Below, one piece after another: positions 37,443 through 45,782 of a stretch of DNA of 64,000 nt. The notes below the pieces were generated by a model. The model was given only the letters and a program-made list of their open reading frames with translations. It made no database searches and was not told where the DNA came from. The stretch comes from Marinicella litoralis (GTDB lineage Bacteria > Pseudomonadota > Gammaproteobacteria > Xanthomonadales > Marinicellaceae), in the NCBI RefSeq assembly GCF_002591915.1, contig NZ_NIHB01000001.1:225805-289804 (forward strand). The letters run 5' to 3'. The first letter of the stretch is position 1. Every line of letters begins with the position of its first letter. Made by a program: the position numbers and the translations under genes.

Positions 37443-38464
37443 TGTTTAATGACACCCTGACCATAGACATTCACACGCATATATTACCTGAAAATTGGCC
37501 TAACTTACGCGAAAAGTATGGATATGGTGGCTTTGTGCAACTGGAACACACCGGTTGTGGTTGTGCCAAAATGATGCTTGATGGTCGGCATTTCCGTGAC
37601 ATTGAGGCCAATTGCTGGGACCCACAAACTCGATTAACCGAATGTGACCAACACGGCGTCCATGTGCAAGTGCTGTCAACCGTGCCGGTGATGTTTTGTT
37701 ATTGGGCCAAACCCAAGGACAATCATGATTTGGCCCGTTTTTTGAATGACGACATGGCACAAAAAGTGGCCAGTAACCCCAAAAGATTGGTTGGTTTGGG
37801 TACCTTGCCCATGCAAGCACCAGACTTGGCGATCAAAGAATTGGAGCGGTGTGTCAAAGGGCTTGGCTTGGCCGGTGTGCAAATTGGTTCACATGTGAAC
37901 GATTGGAATTTAAGTGCGCCTGAATTGTTTGATGTGTTTGCTGCGGCTGAAGAATTGGGCGCAGCGGTTTTTGTCCACCCTTGGGATATGATGGGTAAAG
38001 ACCAAATGAAAGATTATTGGCTGCCTTGGTTGGTGGGCATGCCAGCTGAAACTTCTTTGGCCATTTGTTCGATGATTTTTGGCGGGGTGTTGGAGCGCTT
38101 ACCGAAGCTGCGCATTGCCTTTGCCCATGGCGGTGGTGGCTTTCCAGCCAGTATTGGTCGAATTGAACATGGTTTTGAGGTTCGTCCGGATTTGGTTGCG
38201 GTAGACAATCCGCACAATCCCAGAAAATACCTGAAACAGATTTATTTAGATACCTTGGTACATGAACCTGCGGTACTGGATTACATTGTGAACTTAATGG
38301 GCGCAGACAGGCTGGCCTTGGGAACCGATTATCCCTTTCCATTGGGCGAGTTACAACCAGGACAGTTGATCAAGTCCATGCCCTATTCTGAGGACGTTAA
38401 AAATCGAATGTTGTCAGGCACTGCTCTGGAATGGCTTAATTTGAATCGTTCACAATTTGTCTGA
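37442..38464 (+). CDS. nbaD: 2-amino-3-carboxymuconate-6-semialdehyde decarboxylase (amidohydrolase)
   Basis: A 340-residue TIM-barrel amidohydrolase. Zinc ligands: His11 and His13 (DIHTHILP), His in VFVHPWDMMG, and an Asp in LGTDYPFP near residue 300. The substrate-linked Arg and Trp segment LDYWLPWLVGMPAETS-like is present. It removes the carboxylate from the ring-opened product of the previous enzyme. Start overlaps the dioxygenase stop and its own stop overlaps the next start, both as TGATG, so translation is coupled. Confidence 0.94.
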   Translation: MFNDTLTIDIHTHILPENWPNLREKYGYGGFVQLEHTGCGCAKMMLDGRHFRDIEANCWDPQTRLTECDQHGVHVQVLSTVPVMFCYWAKPKDNHDLARFLNDDMAQKVASNPKRLVGLGTLPMQAPDLAIKELERCVKGLGLAGVQIGSHVNDWNLSAPELFDVFAAAEELGAAVFVHPWDMMGKDQMKDYWLPWLVGMPAETSLAICSMIFGGVLERLPKLRIAFAHGGGGFPASIGRIEHGFEVRPDLVAVDNPHNPRKYLKQIYLDTLVHEPAVLDYIVNLMGADRLALGTDYPFPLGELQPGQLIKSMPYSEDVKNRMLSGTALEWLNLNRSQFV

Positions 38465-39264
38465 TGACCAATAAAGTCAACTTAAACAAACCCCCGGTTT
38501 CAATTGCCATTGCCTTGGATTTTGATGGGCCTCAACCCAATCATTTTGGGGCTAAACAGGCCACTGCCCAACCGATGCAATCAGGCAGCTTCATTGGCGA
38601 CACCACCCAAGGGGGTTCGTGCAATGCCCAAGATATTAAGTTCAATCCGCACTGTAATGGCACCCACACCGAAAGCATCTCTCATGTCATTGATGAATTG
38701 GTGGCACCACATGAGGTGGTTGAACAACCACTGATGTTGGCACAGTTGATCACCCTAGAACCGGCATCACACGTCTCGATGGATACCTATCAGCCGCCTA
38801 TAGAGCCGGGTGATAAATTGATTTGCAAATACCAGTTGACAGCTGTAAAGAATCATTTACACAAGGGTGTAAAAGCTTTGATTATCAGAACTTTACCCAA
38901 CACCGCATCGAAAACAACACACCGTTATGGGCAAGACATACACCCGGCTTTTTTCAGCAATGAAGCGATGCAATGGCTGGTTGATGAAACCCATATTGAA
39001 CATTTGTTGGTTGATTTGCCCTCGGTCGATCGATTGCACGATGAGGGTTTACTCAGTAACCACCGCTTGTTCTGGAACATTGCACCTGGGTCGCACCAAT
39101 CGACAGATGAGCAGCATCGACACAAAACCATCACCGAGATGGTCTATGTGCCCAATCAGATAAAAGACGGTGCCTATGTGCTCAATTTACAGCTGCCGCG
39201 TTTAAACCTCAATGCCGTACCGAGCAATCCCGTTTTGTATGCCATGTTGGGCAAGGATCAGTAA
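38464..39264 (+). CDS. cyclase-family hydrolase, probable kynurenine formamidase
   Basis: A 266-residue metal-dependent hydrolase of the cyclase (KynB-like) fold. The metal motif is HCNGTHTESISH (His63, His68, Glu70, His74) and the LLVDLPSVDRLHDEG segment is the second hallmark. Kynurenine formamidases of this fold hydrolyse N-formylkynurenine. The operon context makes that likely, but the sequence is longer than classical KynB and related lactonases share the fold, so the substrate is inference. Confidence 0.8.
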   Translation: MTNKVNLNKPPVSIAIALDFDGPQPNHFGAKQATAQPMQSGSFIGDTTQGGSCNAQDIKFNPHCNGTHTESISHVIDELVAPHEVVEQPLMLAQLITLEPASHVSMDTYQPPIEPGDKLICKYQLTAVKNHLHKGVKALIIRTLPNTASKTTHRYGQDIHPAFFSNEAMQWLVDETHIEHLLVDLPSVDRLHDEGLLSNHRLFWNIAPGSHQSTDEQHRHKTITEMVYVPNQIKDGAYVLNLQLPRLNLNAVPSNPVLYAMLGKDQ

Positions 39265-39295
39265 CCGCGCCAAAGTCAACAATGACCAACTCACC

Positions 39296-40177
39296 ATGCA
39301 AACTTTGAAAACCTTGGTATTCATATCACTTGCGCTGATGGCCTTCGCTGGTAATTCAGTGTTGTGTCGATTGGCTTTGGGTGGTGGTTTGATGGATGCG
39401 GCAGGGTTCACGGTTTTCCGACTGCTGTCCGGTGCCCTCACCTTGATGATAATCTGTTTGTTTTTAAGCCACCAGACCGCTGACGGGATCACATCATTTT
39501 TCAAACCGACCGGACGACAAATCAAAGGTGCGTTGATGTTGTTCAGCTACGCGCTTTGTTTTTCATATGCCTATGTGTTGTTAGACACCGGCACCGGCGC
39601 TTTGATTTTATTTGCAGCGGTTCAATTGACATTATTGTTGGCTAATTTTTTGGCCGGCAAGCGGTTTGTGTTCATCGAGTGGCTGGGCGTGTTGTTGTCT
39701 TTTTCTGGACTGATTTATTTGTTGCTTCCCGCTTGGGGAACCCCTTCTTTGATGGGCTTTGTGTTGATGACTTGCAGCGGAGTGGCATGGGGTTTATATA
39801 CCTTGGCTGGCAAGGGTTCCGAGAAGCCATTGCTTGAAACCACTAAAAACTTCATCTGGTGTGTGCCATTGGCCTTTTTGTTGAGTTTGCTGTCGTTTCA
39901 ACCGAATGTATGGACCAGCCACGGATTGATTTTGGCGGTGATCTCGGGGGCTTTGACTTCAGGAGTGGGTTATGCCATTTGGTATGCGGTGTTACCTAAA
40001 CTAAGCCTCTCTCAAGCGGGTGTGTTGCAATTGTTGGTGCCGGTTTTGGCGGCACTGGGCGGCGTGGTGTTTGCGGCAGAACTGCTCACCATTCGATTGA
40101 TGTTATCCGCTGCATTGGTGTTGGGAGGTATTTATTTGGTCCTTGTTTCAACAAAATCAGCCAGTCCCTCGGAATAA
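39296..40177 (+). CDS. EamA/DMT family transporter
   Basis: A 293-residue membrane protein with ten helices in two EamA repeats; the first starts with ISLALMAFAGNSVLCRLALGGG and the second ends in LMLSAALVLGGIYLVLV. Members move amino acids and other metabolites. The ATG at 39296 is used; the frame extends upstream through the previous gene but has no reason to. It follows the formamidase-like gene by 31 bases and may import or export an amino-acid or kynurenine-type compound. Confidence 0.88.
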   Translation: MQTLKTLVFISLALMAFAGNSVLCRLALGGGLMDAAGFTVFRLLSGALTLMIICLFLSHQTADGITSFFKPTGRQIKGALMLFSYALCFSYAYVLLDTGTGALILFAAVQLTLLLANFLAGKRFVFIEWLGVLLSFSGLIYLLLPAWGTPSLMGFVLMTCSGVAWGLYTLAGKGSEKPLLETTKNFIWCVPLAFLLSLLSFQPNVWTSHGLILAVISGALTSGVGYAIWYAVLPKLSLSQAGVLQLLVPVLAALGGVVFAAELLTIRLMLSAALVLGGIYLVLVSTKSASPSE

Positions 40178-40257
40178 ACAAAGACATCAGAACTTTTATC
40201 GCTTGAAAATGAGGCCTGGAAAGATAACAATAATTGCTTTCAATCCTGAGGTCGACA

Positions 40258-41046
40258 ATGGAAGGCTTATTTACTCTAGAAAATTTATTCACATTAGGCA
40301 TGTTGGTCATGTTACAGGCGGTTTTGGGTTTTGATAACCTGCTGTACATCATCATTGAATCACAGCGTGTCGAAAAGTCACAACAGTCTAAACTAAGAAA
40401 AACCGGTATTTGGATGGCGGTGTTGTTCCGTTTGATCTTGTTATTTACCTTGCTCAAATTATTGTCATACTTTACCGAACCGTTTTTTGTGTTGGCGTGG
40501 ACCGGCGTGGTTGAAGGTTCGTTCAATTTAAGGGCCGTGGTGGTACTGTTGGGTGGTGGCTTTATTATCTATACGGCGATGAAAGAAATTTGGCACATGC
40601 TCTCACTGGAAGACCAAATGGCCGAAGAAAAAGAGAAGAAATCTTCATTCACCACAGCACTGGTGTTGATCGTGACGATGAATGTGGTGTTTTCTTTTGA
40701 CTCCATATTGAGCGCCATGGCATTGACCGATAATTACATCGTGATGGCAACCGCCATATTAATTGGTGCCTTGATGATGGTTTGGTTGGCGGATTCAATC
40801 GCAGCCTTTTTACAAAAAAACCGCATGTATGAGGTGTTGGGTTTATTCGTCTTGTTTATTGTCGGTGTGATGTTGTTGTCGGAAGGTGGTCACATTGCCC
40901 ACTTGAAATTCTTTGGGCATGAAATCACACAAATGAGCAAAGCCACCTTTTATTTTGTGATTGCTGTTTTGGTGGTTACAGAATTGGTGCAATCGCGGTA
41001 CTCGAAAAAACTGTCTCGTCTTAAAACCAAAAATGCTCAGGATTAA
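40258..41046 (+). CDS. TerC family membrane protein
   Basis: A 262-residue protein with seven to eight helices. The diagnostic acidic motif LQAVLGFDNLLYI in the first helix pair and MNVVFSFDSILSAMALTDN in the second are those of TerC, a family linked to metal (manganese, calcium) export and tellurite resistance. A GAGGTC site decides the ATG at 40258. It lies 3 bases before the antiporter gene, so both are probably transcribed together. Confidence 0.9.
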   Translation: MEGLFTLENLFTLGMLVMLQAVLGFDNLLYIIIESQRVEKSQQSKLRKTGIWMAVLFRLILLFTLLKLLSYFTEPFFVLAWTGVVEGSFNLRAVVVLLGGGFIIYTAMKEIWHMLSLEDQMAEEKEKKSSFTTALVLIVTMNVVFSFDSILSAMALTDNYIVMATAILIGALMMVWLADSIAAFLQKNRMYEVLGLFVLFIVGVMLLSEGGHIAHLKFFGHEITQMSKATFYFVIAVLVVTELVQSRYSKKLSRLKTKNAQD

Positions 41047-41049
41047 TTT

Positions 41050-42867
41050 ATGATGACTGAAAACCTCATGCTGGCCATTGCCGTAATTGGTATATTGGGT
41101 TCCTTGGCACAATGGTTGGCGTGGTGGTTGAAGCTGCCGTCTATTTTACTGTTGTTGTTGCTGGGGATCGTTCTAGGTAAACCAGTGACCGGAATCATTG
41201 ACCCTGATTTGTTGTTTGGTGACTTACTGTTTCCAATGGTTTCTCTGGCCGTTTCAGTGATTCTGTTTGAAGGTGCCCTGACCCTCAATTTCAGCCAGAT
41301 ACGTGGTTTGGAGTCGGTGGTTCGACGCATGGTCACAGTGGGCATGCTGGTTACTTGGTTGACCATTGCTTTGGCCACCCATTGGTTATTGGATTTGCCG
41401 TGGTTGTTGTCTTTGCTGTTTGGCTCTTTGGTGGTGGTCACCGGACCAACAGTGATTGTACCCATGCTGCGCATATTAAAATTGAATAAAAAAGTCTCCA
41501 ATGTGTTGCGCTGGGAAGGCATCGTCATTGATCCATTGGGTGCCTTGTTGGCGGTGTTGGTATTTAACTTCATTGTCTCATCGCAAGATGGCGCTGCCGG
41601 TTTACTTGATGTGGCCATGGATTTTGGTTGGATTATGTTGGTCGGTGGTTTGTTGGGTGCCGTGGCAGGGGCCTTTATGGGTTTGGTGCTGCGACGTCAT
41701 TGGTTGCCTGAATACCTACACAATGTATTTACCCTGACCTTGGTCTTTGCGGTTTTTGCCGTTTCTGATTTGTTGGCTCATGAATCAGGATTGTTGGCAG
41801 TAACGGTCATGGGCATGTGGTTGGCCAACAGCAAAAACACCCCGATTGAAGACATTTTAAACTTCAAAGAATCACTGACTGTACTGTTGATTTCTGGCTT
41901 GTTCATCATCTTAGCGGCACGCCTAGACTTGGAACAGTTCTTACAAATTGGTTGGTTATCCATTGTTTTGTTTTTGGTGATTCAGTTTGTTGCTCGGCCT
42001 TTGAAAATTTTCGTTTCCACATGGGGTTCAGACCTGACCTTAAAAGAAAAAGTGATCCTCTCATGGATTGCCCCCAGAGGTATTGTGGCTGCGGCTGTAT
42101 CTGCTTTGTTTGCATTGAAATTGGAACAGCAGGGCTATGCCGAAGCCAGCCTGATGGTGTCACTGACCTTTATGGTGATCATTGGCACGGTGGTCTTTCA
42201 ATCAGCCACCGCCGGATTTTTAGCGAAGAAGTTAGGTGTCTCTAGTGCAGAATCAAAAGGTATATTGATGGTGGGCAGTAATCCAGTGGCTGTGGCCATT
42301 GCAGAAGTGCTCAACAAACATGGTTTCGATTGCTTGCTGACAGATTCCCACTGGCGTTATATCAAAGATGCGCGCATGAAGGACATCAAAACATATTATG
42401 GCAATGTGGTTTCAGAACATGCAGACCATCATCTGGACTTAATTGGTATTGGTAAATTGATGGCTGTTTCCATGAATACAGACCTGAATCTGTTGGCTGC
42501 AGCCAGATACAAAAATGAGTTTGGTGTGGCCCATATGTTTTTGTTGAGTAATGATGAGAAACCAAAAGAAGACAACAAGCACGCCATATCGCTGGAAGGA
42601 AAAGCCAGGCATTTGTTTTCTAAAGAAGTCACGTATGCCAAGTTGGCCAGCGCATTGGCCCAAGGCGGACAAATCAAAACCACCTTGTTAACCGAAGAGT
42701 TTGGTCATGAGGCTTATTTGGCTAAACACGGGAAAAACGTCATACCGATGTTTGGCATTTCACCGGACGGCAAAACACTGCGGGTGTTTACCCGGGCTGA
42801 AAGCATTGAAAAACTATCGACAGACTGGAAAATAATTGGTTTGATCAGACAACAAGAAGAGGAATGA
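41050..42867 (+). CDS. Na+/H+ antiporter (CPA1) with C-terminal nucleotide-binding domain
   Basis: A 605-residue inner-membrane antiporter. Residues 1-390 hold about twelve helices with the CPA motifs SVILFEGALTLNF, VVTGPTVIVPML and WIAPRGIVAAAVSALFAL. Residues about 400-540 form a TrkA-N-like fold (ILMVGSNPVAVAIAEVL) that could bind NAD or another nucleotide and gate transport, and the last part resembles a TrkA-C end. The pairing with TerC suggests a joint role in ion balance. Confidence 0.9.
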   Translation: MMTENLMLAIAVIGILGSLAQWLAWWLKLPSILLLLLLGIVLGKPVTGIIDPDLLFGDLLFPMVSLAVSVILFEGALTLNFSQIRGLESVVRRMVTVGMLVTWLTIALATHWLLDLPWLLSLLFGSLVVVTGPTVIVPMLRILKLNKKVSNVLRWEGIVIDPLGALLAVLVFNFIVSSQDGAAGLLDVAMDFGWIMLVGGLLGAVAGAFMGLVLRRHWLPEYLHNVFTLTLVFAVFAVSDLLAHESGLLAVTVMGMWLANSKNTPIEDILNFKESLTVLLISGLFIILAARLDLEQFLQIGWLSIVLFLVIQFVARPLKIFVSTWGSDLTLKEKVILSWIAPRGIVAAAVSALFALKLEQQGYAEASLMVSLTFMVIIGTVVFQSATAGFLAKKLGVSSAESKGILMVGSNPVAVAIAEVLNKHGFDCLLTDSHWRYIKDARMKDIKTYYGNVVSEHADHHLDLIGIGKLMAVSMNTDLNLLAAARYKNEFGVAHMFLLSNDEKPKEDNKHAISLEGKARHLFSKEVTYAKLASALAQGGQIKTTLLTEEFGHEAYLAKHGKNVIPMFGISPDGKTLRVFTRAESIEKLSTDWKIIGLIRQQEEE

Positions 42868-42875
42868 ATCCACAT

Positions 42876-42902
42876 GGAGGGTTGTTGATCAGCCCTCCTT
42901 TT
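42876..42902 (+). terminator. intrinsic terminator after the antiporter gene
   Basis: GGAGGG and CCCTCC arms with an 11-base loop, followed by TTTT. Confidence 0.75.
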
Positions 42903-43046
42903 ATGTTTTTCACCCTGAGGTCATTGGCAGTCATTTGATAGAAAACTTAAAGTGGCCACACTAAACTTTAAATGATTGAGTTACCGACAGTTAATGGTGG
43001 TCAATGATGAAAATAAACCTCGATTTTAGAACTTATGTTTCAGGCA

Positions 43047-43073
43047 CAAAAAAACCCCACTGATGTGAGGTTT
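43047..43073 (-). terminator. terminator for the DUF1328 transcript
   Basis: On the minus strand ACCTCAC and GTGGGGT pair (one G-U) around a short loop and are followed by T7, 28 bases after the DUF1328 stop codon. Confidence 0.75.
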
Positions 43074-43100
43074 CGGGGGTAATCAATGTAGGCGCTGTCT

Positions 43101-43259
43101 CTAACTCATTATATGCCCAAAAAAGGACAATACCATGAGGACCAAGAAAATAAAAAACAGGACTTTGGCAATGCTGGCAGCAGTTCCGGCCACTCCGCCA
43201 AATCCAAATACAGCAGCAATCAAAGCGATAACTAAAAATATAAGTGCATAATTTAACAT
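43101..43259 (-). CDS. DUF1328 small membrane protein
   Basis: A 52-residue protein with two membrane helices: [22 protein letters not shown] and then [20 protein letters not shown] with the conserved [11 protein letters not shown] loop between (quoted here only in parts). This matches DUF1328 (YtjA), often stress-induced and found next to BON genes. An AGAGGT site lies before the ATG. It is on the same strand 88 bases after the BON gene, with a GC-rich stem between, so it may be a second product of that transcript. Confidence 0.9.
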   Translation of the reverse strand: MLNYALIFLVIALIAAVFGFGGVAGTAASIAKVLFFIFLVLMVLSFFGHIMS

Positions 43260-43305
43260 GTGATACCTCTTGTTTAGTTGTGCCTATTCAGGCAAAGATT
43301 TAAAG

Positions 43306-43326
43306 AGCGGGGCCCTGGAGCCCCGC
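43306..43326. repeat. GC-rich hairpin between BON and DUF1328 genes
   Basis: GCGGGGC and GCCCCGC arms around a 6-7 base loop. The minus-strand sequence after it (TCTTTAAATCTTT) is only moderately T-rich, so it may be a leaky terminator or an RNA-stabilising stem setting the ratio of the two proteins. Confidence 0.6.
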
Positions 43327-43347
43327 ACCGATCATGAACGTAACTGC

Positions 43348-43971
43348 TTATGAGTTGCTGTCGACTTCGATTTCACTGTTCACTGTTTTCACGCCTGGCG
43401 TGTTTTGAGCAATCTGTTCAATCAAATCTTTTTCAGCTGCAGTTTCTACTACACCGTTTAAGGTAACTACCCCAAAAGCAGTGTCTACATTCACATCTAA
43501 ACCTGAAGTCTCAGAATTCCACAACAACTCAGATTTAATCGAGGCAGTGGTGGTTGCATCATCGTACCAAGTACCAAAGTTTCTGGTTTTATCTGGTTGA
43601 TGCTCATGTGTTACATGCAACTTATCCGACATTTCCTCGGCTTTTTTAACGATGATTTTATTGTCAACTGAAGACACACCTTCAATACTTTTGGCAATTT
43701 TTGCTGCCAAATCCCTGTCAATTTCAGAATTAACAGTGCCTGATAAAATGGCTTTGCCTTTTTTCACATCGGTATCGATGGTGAAATTGTTTAAATGTCT
43801 GTTGACCAATAAAGCGGTTTCAACTTTGCCATCTAACCAAGCATCTTTCAATTTTTCATCAGTGCTGTACTGTGCGTTGCCATCGGCCATTGCCAATGAT
43901 GTGACAGCAAGAGAAGCAGCGAATAAAGTAGATTTAATGGCAGTTTTCAACTTGTCTGTACTTGTTTTCAT
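43348..43971 (-). CDS. BON-domain periplasmic protein (OsmY-like)
   Basis: A 207-residue exported protein. The signal peptide ends near SLAMA (about residue 29). Two BON domains follow: about residues 42-110 (KVETALLVNRHLNNFTIDTDV to GVSSVDNKIIV) and 138-205 (ASIKSELLWNSETSGLDVNV to GVKTVNSEIEV), each with the typical glycine turn (ILSGTV and TLNGVV). The fold binds phospholipid surfaces and is tied to osmotic or envelope stress. A 16-base palindrome lies 30 bases upstream of the start. Confidence 0.92.
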   Translation of the reverse strand: MKTSTDKLKTAIKSTLFAASLAVTSLAMADGNAQYSTDEKLKDAWLDGKVETALLVNRHLNNFTIDTDVKKGKAILSGTVNSEIDRDLAAKIAKSIEGVSSVDNKIIVKKAEEMSDKLHVTHEHQPDKTRNFGTWYDDATTTASIKSELLWNSETSGLDVNVDTAFGVVTLNGVVETAAEKDLIEQIAQNTPGVKTVNSEIEVDSNS

Positions 43972-44000
43972 AATGTCTCCGTAAGTTAATTAGTAATAAA

Positions 44001-44016
44001 CATATCAATTGATATG
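44001..44016. promoter_or_regulatory. perfect 16-bp palindrome, likely operator
   Basis: CATATCAATTGATATG reads the same on both strands. It lies 30 bases upstream of the BON start codon, in the leader or promoter region, where a dimeric repressor or activator would be expected to bind. Confidence 0.65.
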
Positions 44017-44290
44017 ATGGCCTCCATTTTACAAACGAAGAGAATGTAGCACGTGAATCAAATGTTAAAAACTTGTTAAAATATAAATATATATATTTTA
44101 AGTGTCTGATTTTATTAGAAAAATTTGAACCATGATGAAAGCGCTTGCTTGGGTTGTCGGAGTTCATACAGCAGCCAAGTTGTGGTTAACAGTGCTTTGG
44201 CTGTTGGCTTGTTAGCACCATTTTTCACGTTGCTTTTGAATTGATTCAAGTTAAAAGGCATGCCACAAATAAGGTCACCATGGAAAACCA

Positions 44291-44310
44291 GGGGGCTTGT
44301 TTAAGCCCCC
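44291..44310. repeat. stem GGGGGCTT / AAGCCCCC
   Basis: Perfect 8-base arms around a 4-base loop. It lies about 205 bases beyond the stop of the PepSY gene on the minus strand and could end that transcript, though only TGG then TTTT follows. Confidence 0.5.
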
Positions 44311-44514
44311 GGATTCCAGGGTCAATATTTTATTGAGAACATGAAGTCCTCAATACCGCCAAACGTGCACGGCTTGTGGTGAGTAAGATAAATAAGTTGA
44401 CCAAGTACTGTGAATGTCTGTGCAATCAATTCAGTGCCTGGTTTATAGTAGAGCGGAAAGGGTGCTTATATATGACAAATAAAAATCAACTAATAACTCA
44501 AGCACTGAAAAACA

Positions 44515-45207
44515 CTACTTGTTTGTCCTTCTGCGCAATCGAAAATACAACAGCACAAAACCAGTGAGGGTAAATAACAAAGCAGAAAGCGCCGTCAGGT
44601 ACAGCAAGGGATGGTTAAAATCATCGCGGGTGTCGTAATCCATGATGTGTAGCATCCACATAAAATCAAACAACCGCCACCGATCGGTTCTTTTCGCGAC
44701 AATTTCACCGTTACTTTCAGAGACATAGATGCGGGCGTTTTCATCGCCCAATAATTGAACCTGCCACATGGGGGCTTGACGCCCTCTGACTTCACTGGGA
44801 ACTTCGGTTATTCTTGTGATCGTATCAATGGTTAAGCCTGGGGCTAAGTGAGCTGCCAGCACGGCTCGGACCATCGGCTCTGATATGGGCGTGATTGGTT
44901 TTAAGTCGGGTGTATCAAACAACATAAACTGTTGGTCTGTGCTGGCTTCAACCACGGTTTTACCTAACCAAGACTTGATCACAATGCGCTGGATGGGTTG
45001 GTCAAACTGATTGGCTATCTGGGAAAAATCCAACGGATCCAAGGATACAGCCGCAGTCTGTTGTGGTTTCAGTAAATGGTCACCATGAATTTCTTCAATC
45101 GGCATAAAGCTCATTAAAAAACCACTTAAGAACCAAAACAAGATTTGAATACCCAGTACCAATCCCATCCATTTATGAATTTTTCCAAACAACAATTGTG
45201 GCCGCAT
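44515..45207 (-). CDS. PepSY-associated membrane protein
   Basis: A 230-residue protein with a helix near each end: IHKWMGLVLGIQILFWFLSGFLMSF (N-terminal, quoted in part) and LLYLTALSALLFTLTGFVLLYF (C-terminal). Between them lies a periplasmic PepSY-like region ending ARIYVSESNGEIVAKRTDRWRLFDFMWMLH. The histidine near residue 11 and in LHIMDYD could hold heme as in related PepSY/ferric-reductase-like proteins, but this is uncertain. It stands alone; the RidA gene is divergent. Confidence 0.85.
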   Translation of the reverse strand: MRPQLLFGKIHKWMGLVLGIQILFWFLSGFLMSFMPIEEIHGDHLLKPQQTAAVSLDPLDFSQIANQFDQPIQRIVIKSWLGKTVVEASTDQQFMLFDTPDLKPITPISEPMVRAVLAAHLAPGLTIDTITRITEVPSEVRGRQAPMWQVQLLGDENARIYVSESNGEIVAKRTDRWRLFDFMWMLHIMDYDTRDDFNHPLLYLTALSALLFTLTGFVLLYFRLRRRTNK

Positions 45208-45345
45208 ACTTGTTAATTAAATTTAAAAAAGCATTGTAGGACACAGCAAAGTCAGTTGACAATTGAATTCAGTGAACAAAAGGTTCAGAATAACTGCCAC
45301 CAGAAACAAACAACGGCTGTTCAACATGGCCACAGGAGCCCAACC

Positions 45346-45726
45346 ATGAAAAAATTGATATCAAGCGGATCTGCGTTTGAACAGACATTTGCCTATTCAA
45401 GGGCTGTGGTTGATGGTGATTATGTATTTGTTTCAGGCACGACCGGTTATGATTATTCAACCATGGAGATTGATGCAGGCTTAGTTGAACAGACTGAACA
45501 GTGTTTTAAGAACATTGCCCAAGTTTTGGCAGAAGCCGGCAGCAGTTTAAATCAAGTGGTGCGGATCCACTACATTTTGCCCGATAAAAGAGACTTCGCC
45601 TTGTGCGCGCCCGTGATGCAGAAATATTTGTCAGAATCCAGGCCAGCGGCCACCATGATTGAAGCCGGCTTGTTGGACGATGCGATGAAAATTGAAATTG
45701 AAGTGACCGCCAGAACAAAAATATGA
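45346..45726 (+). CDS. RidA family protein
   Basis: A 126-residue Rid-fold protein: SGSAFEQTFAYSRAVVDGDYVFVSGTTG, then HYILPDKRDF and the end MKIEIEVTAR. The position that is arginine in true RidA enzymes of imine hydrolysis appears as SRPAATMIEAGLL with Arg near residue 102, so activity is possible. AGGAGC decides the ATG at 45346. It is a second Rid protein in this window and differs from the deaminase in the kynurenine operon. Confidence 0.9.
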   Translation: MKKLISSGSAFEQTFAYSRAVVDGDYVFVSGTTGYDYSTMEIDAGLVEQTEQCFKNIAQVLAEAGSSLNQVVRIHYILPDKRDFALCAPVMQKYLSESRPAATMIEAGLLDDAMKIEIEVTARTKI

Positions 45727-45734
45727 TGAATAAA

Positions 45735-45762
45735 AAAAGCCCCAAGTCAACTTGAGGCTTTT
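45735..45762. terminator. bidirectional terminator
   Basis: AAAAGCC-CAAGT and ACTTG-GGCTTTT arms between convergent RidA and M3 peptidase genes. The minus-strand side has T7, so it mainly serves the peptidase. Confidence 0.85.
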
Positions 45763-45782
45763 AAAGGTCTTATTTGCTGCGT

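Larger units (their letters stand above)
43984..44514. other. regulatory and non-coding stretch before the BON gene
   Basis: No convincing gene. It holds the palindrome at 44001-44016, an AT-only tract (about 44080-44100) suited to a promoter, and a GGGGGCTT/AAGCCCCC stem at 44291-44310. A tiny frame (44132-44215, 27 residues, hydrophobic) is too short to support, and a 63-residue frame at 44376-44567 shows no family match and no good ribosome site. Confidence 0.5.

Noticed and set aside
37854-38342. 162-residue minus frame inside the decarboxylase gene
   Set aside because: Shadow of the amidohydrolase; composition is that of an antisense frame.
44132-44215. 27-residue hydrophobic frame, toxin-like
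   Set aside because: Too short, no ribosome site and no antisense RNA or partner visible.
44376-44567. 63-residue frame before the PepSY gene
   Set aside because: Overlaps the PepSY 3' end, lacks a good start site and matches no family known to me.
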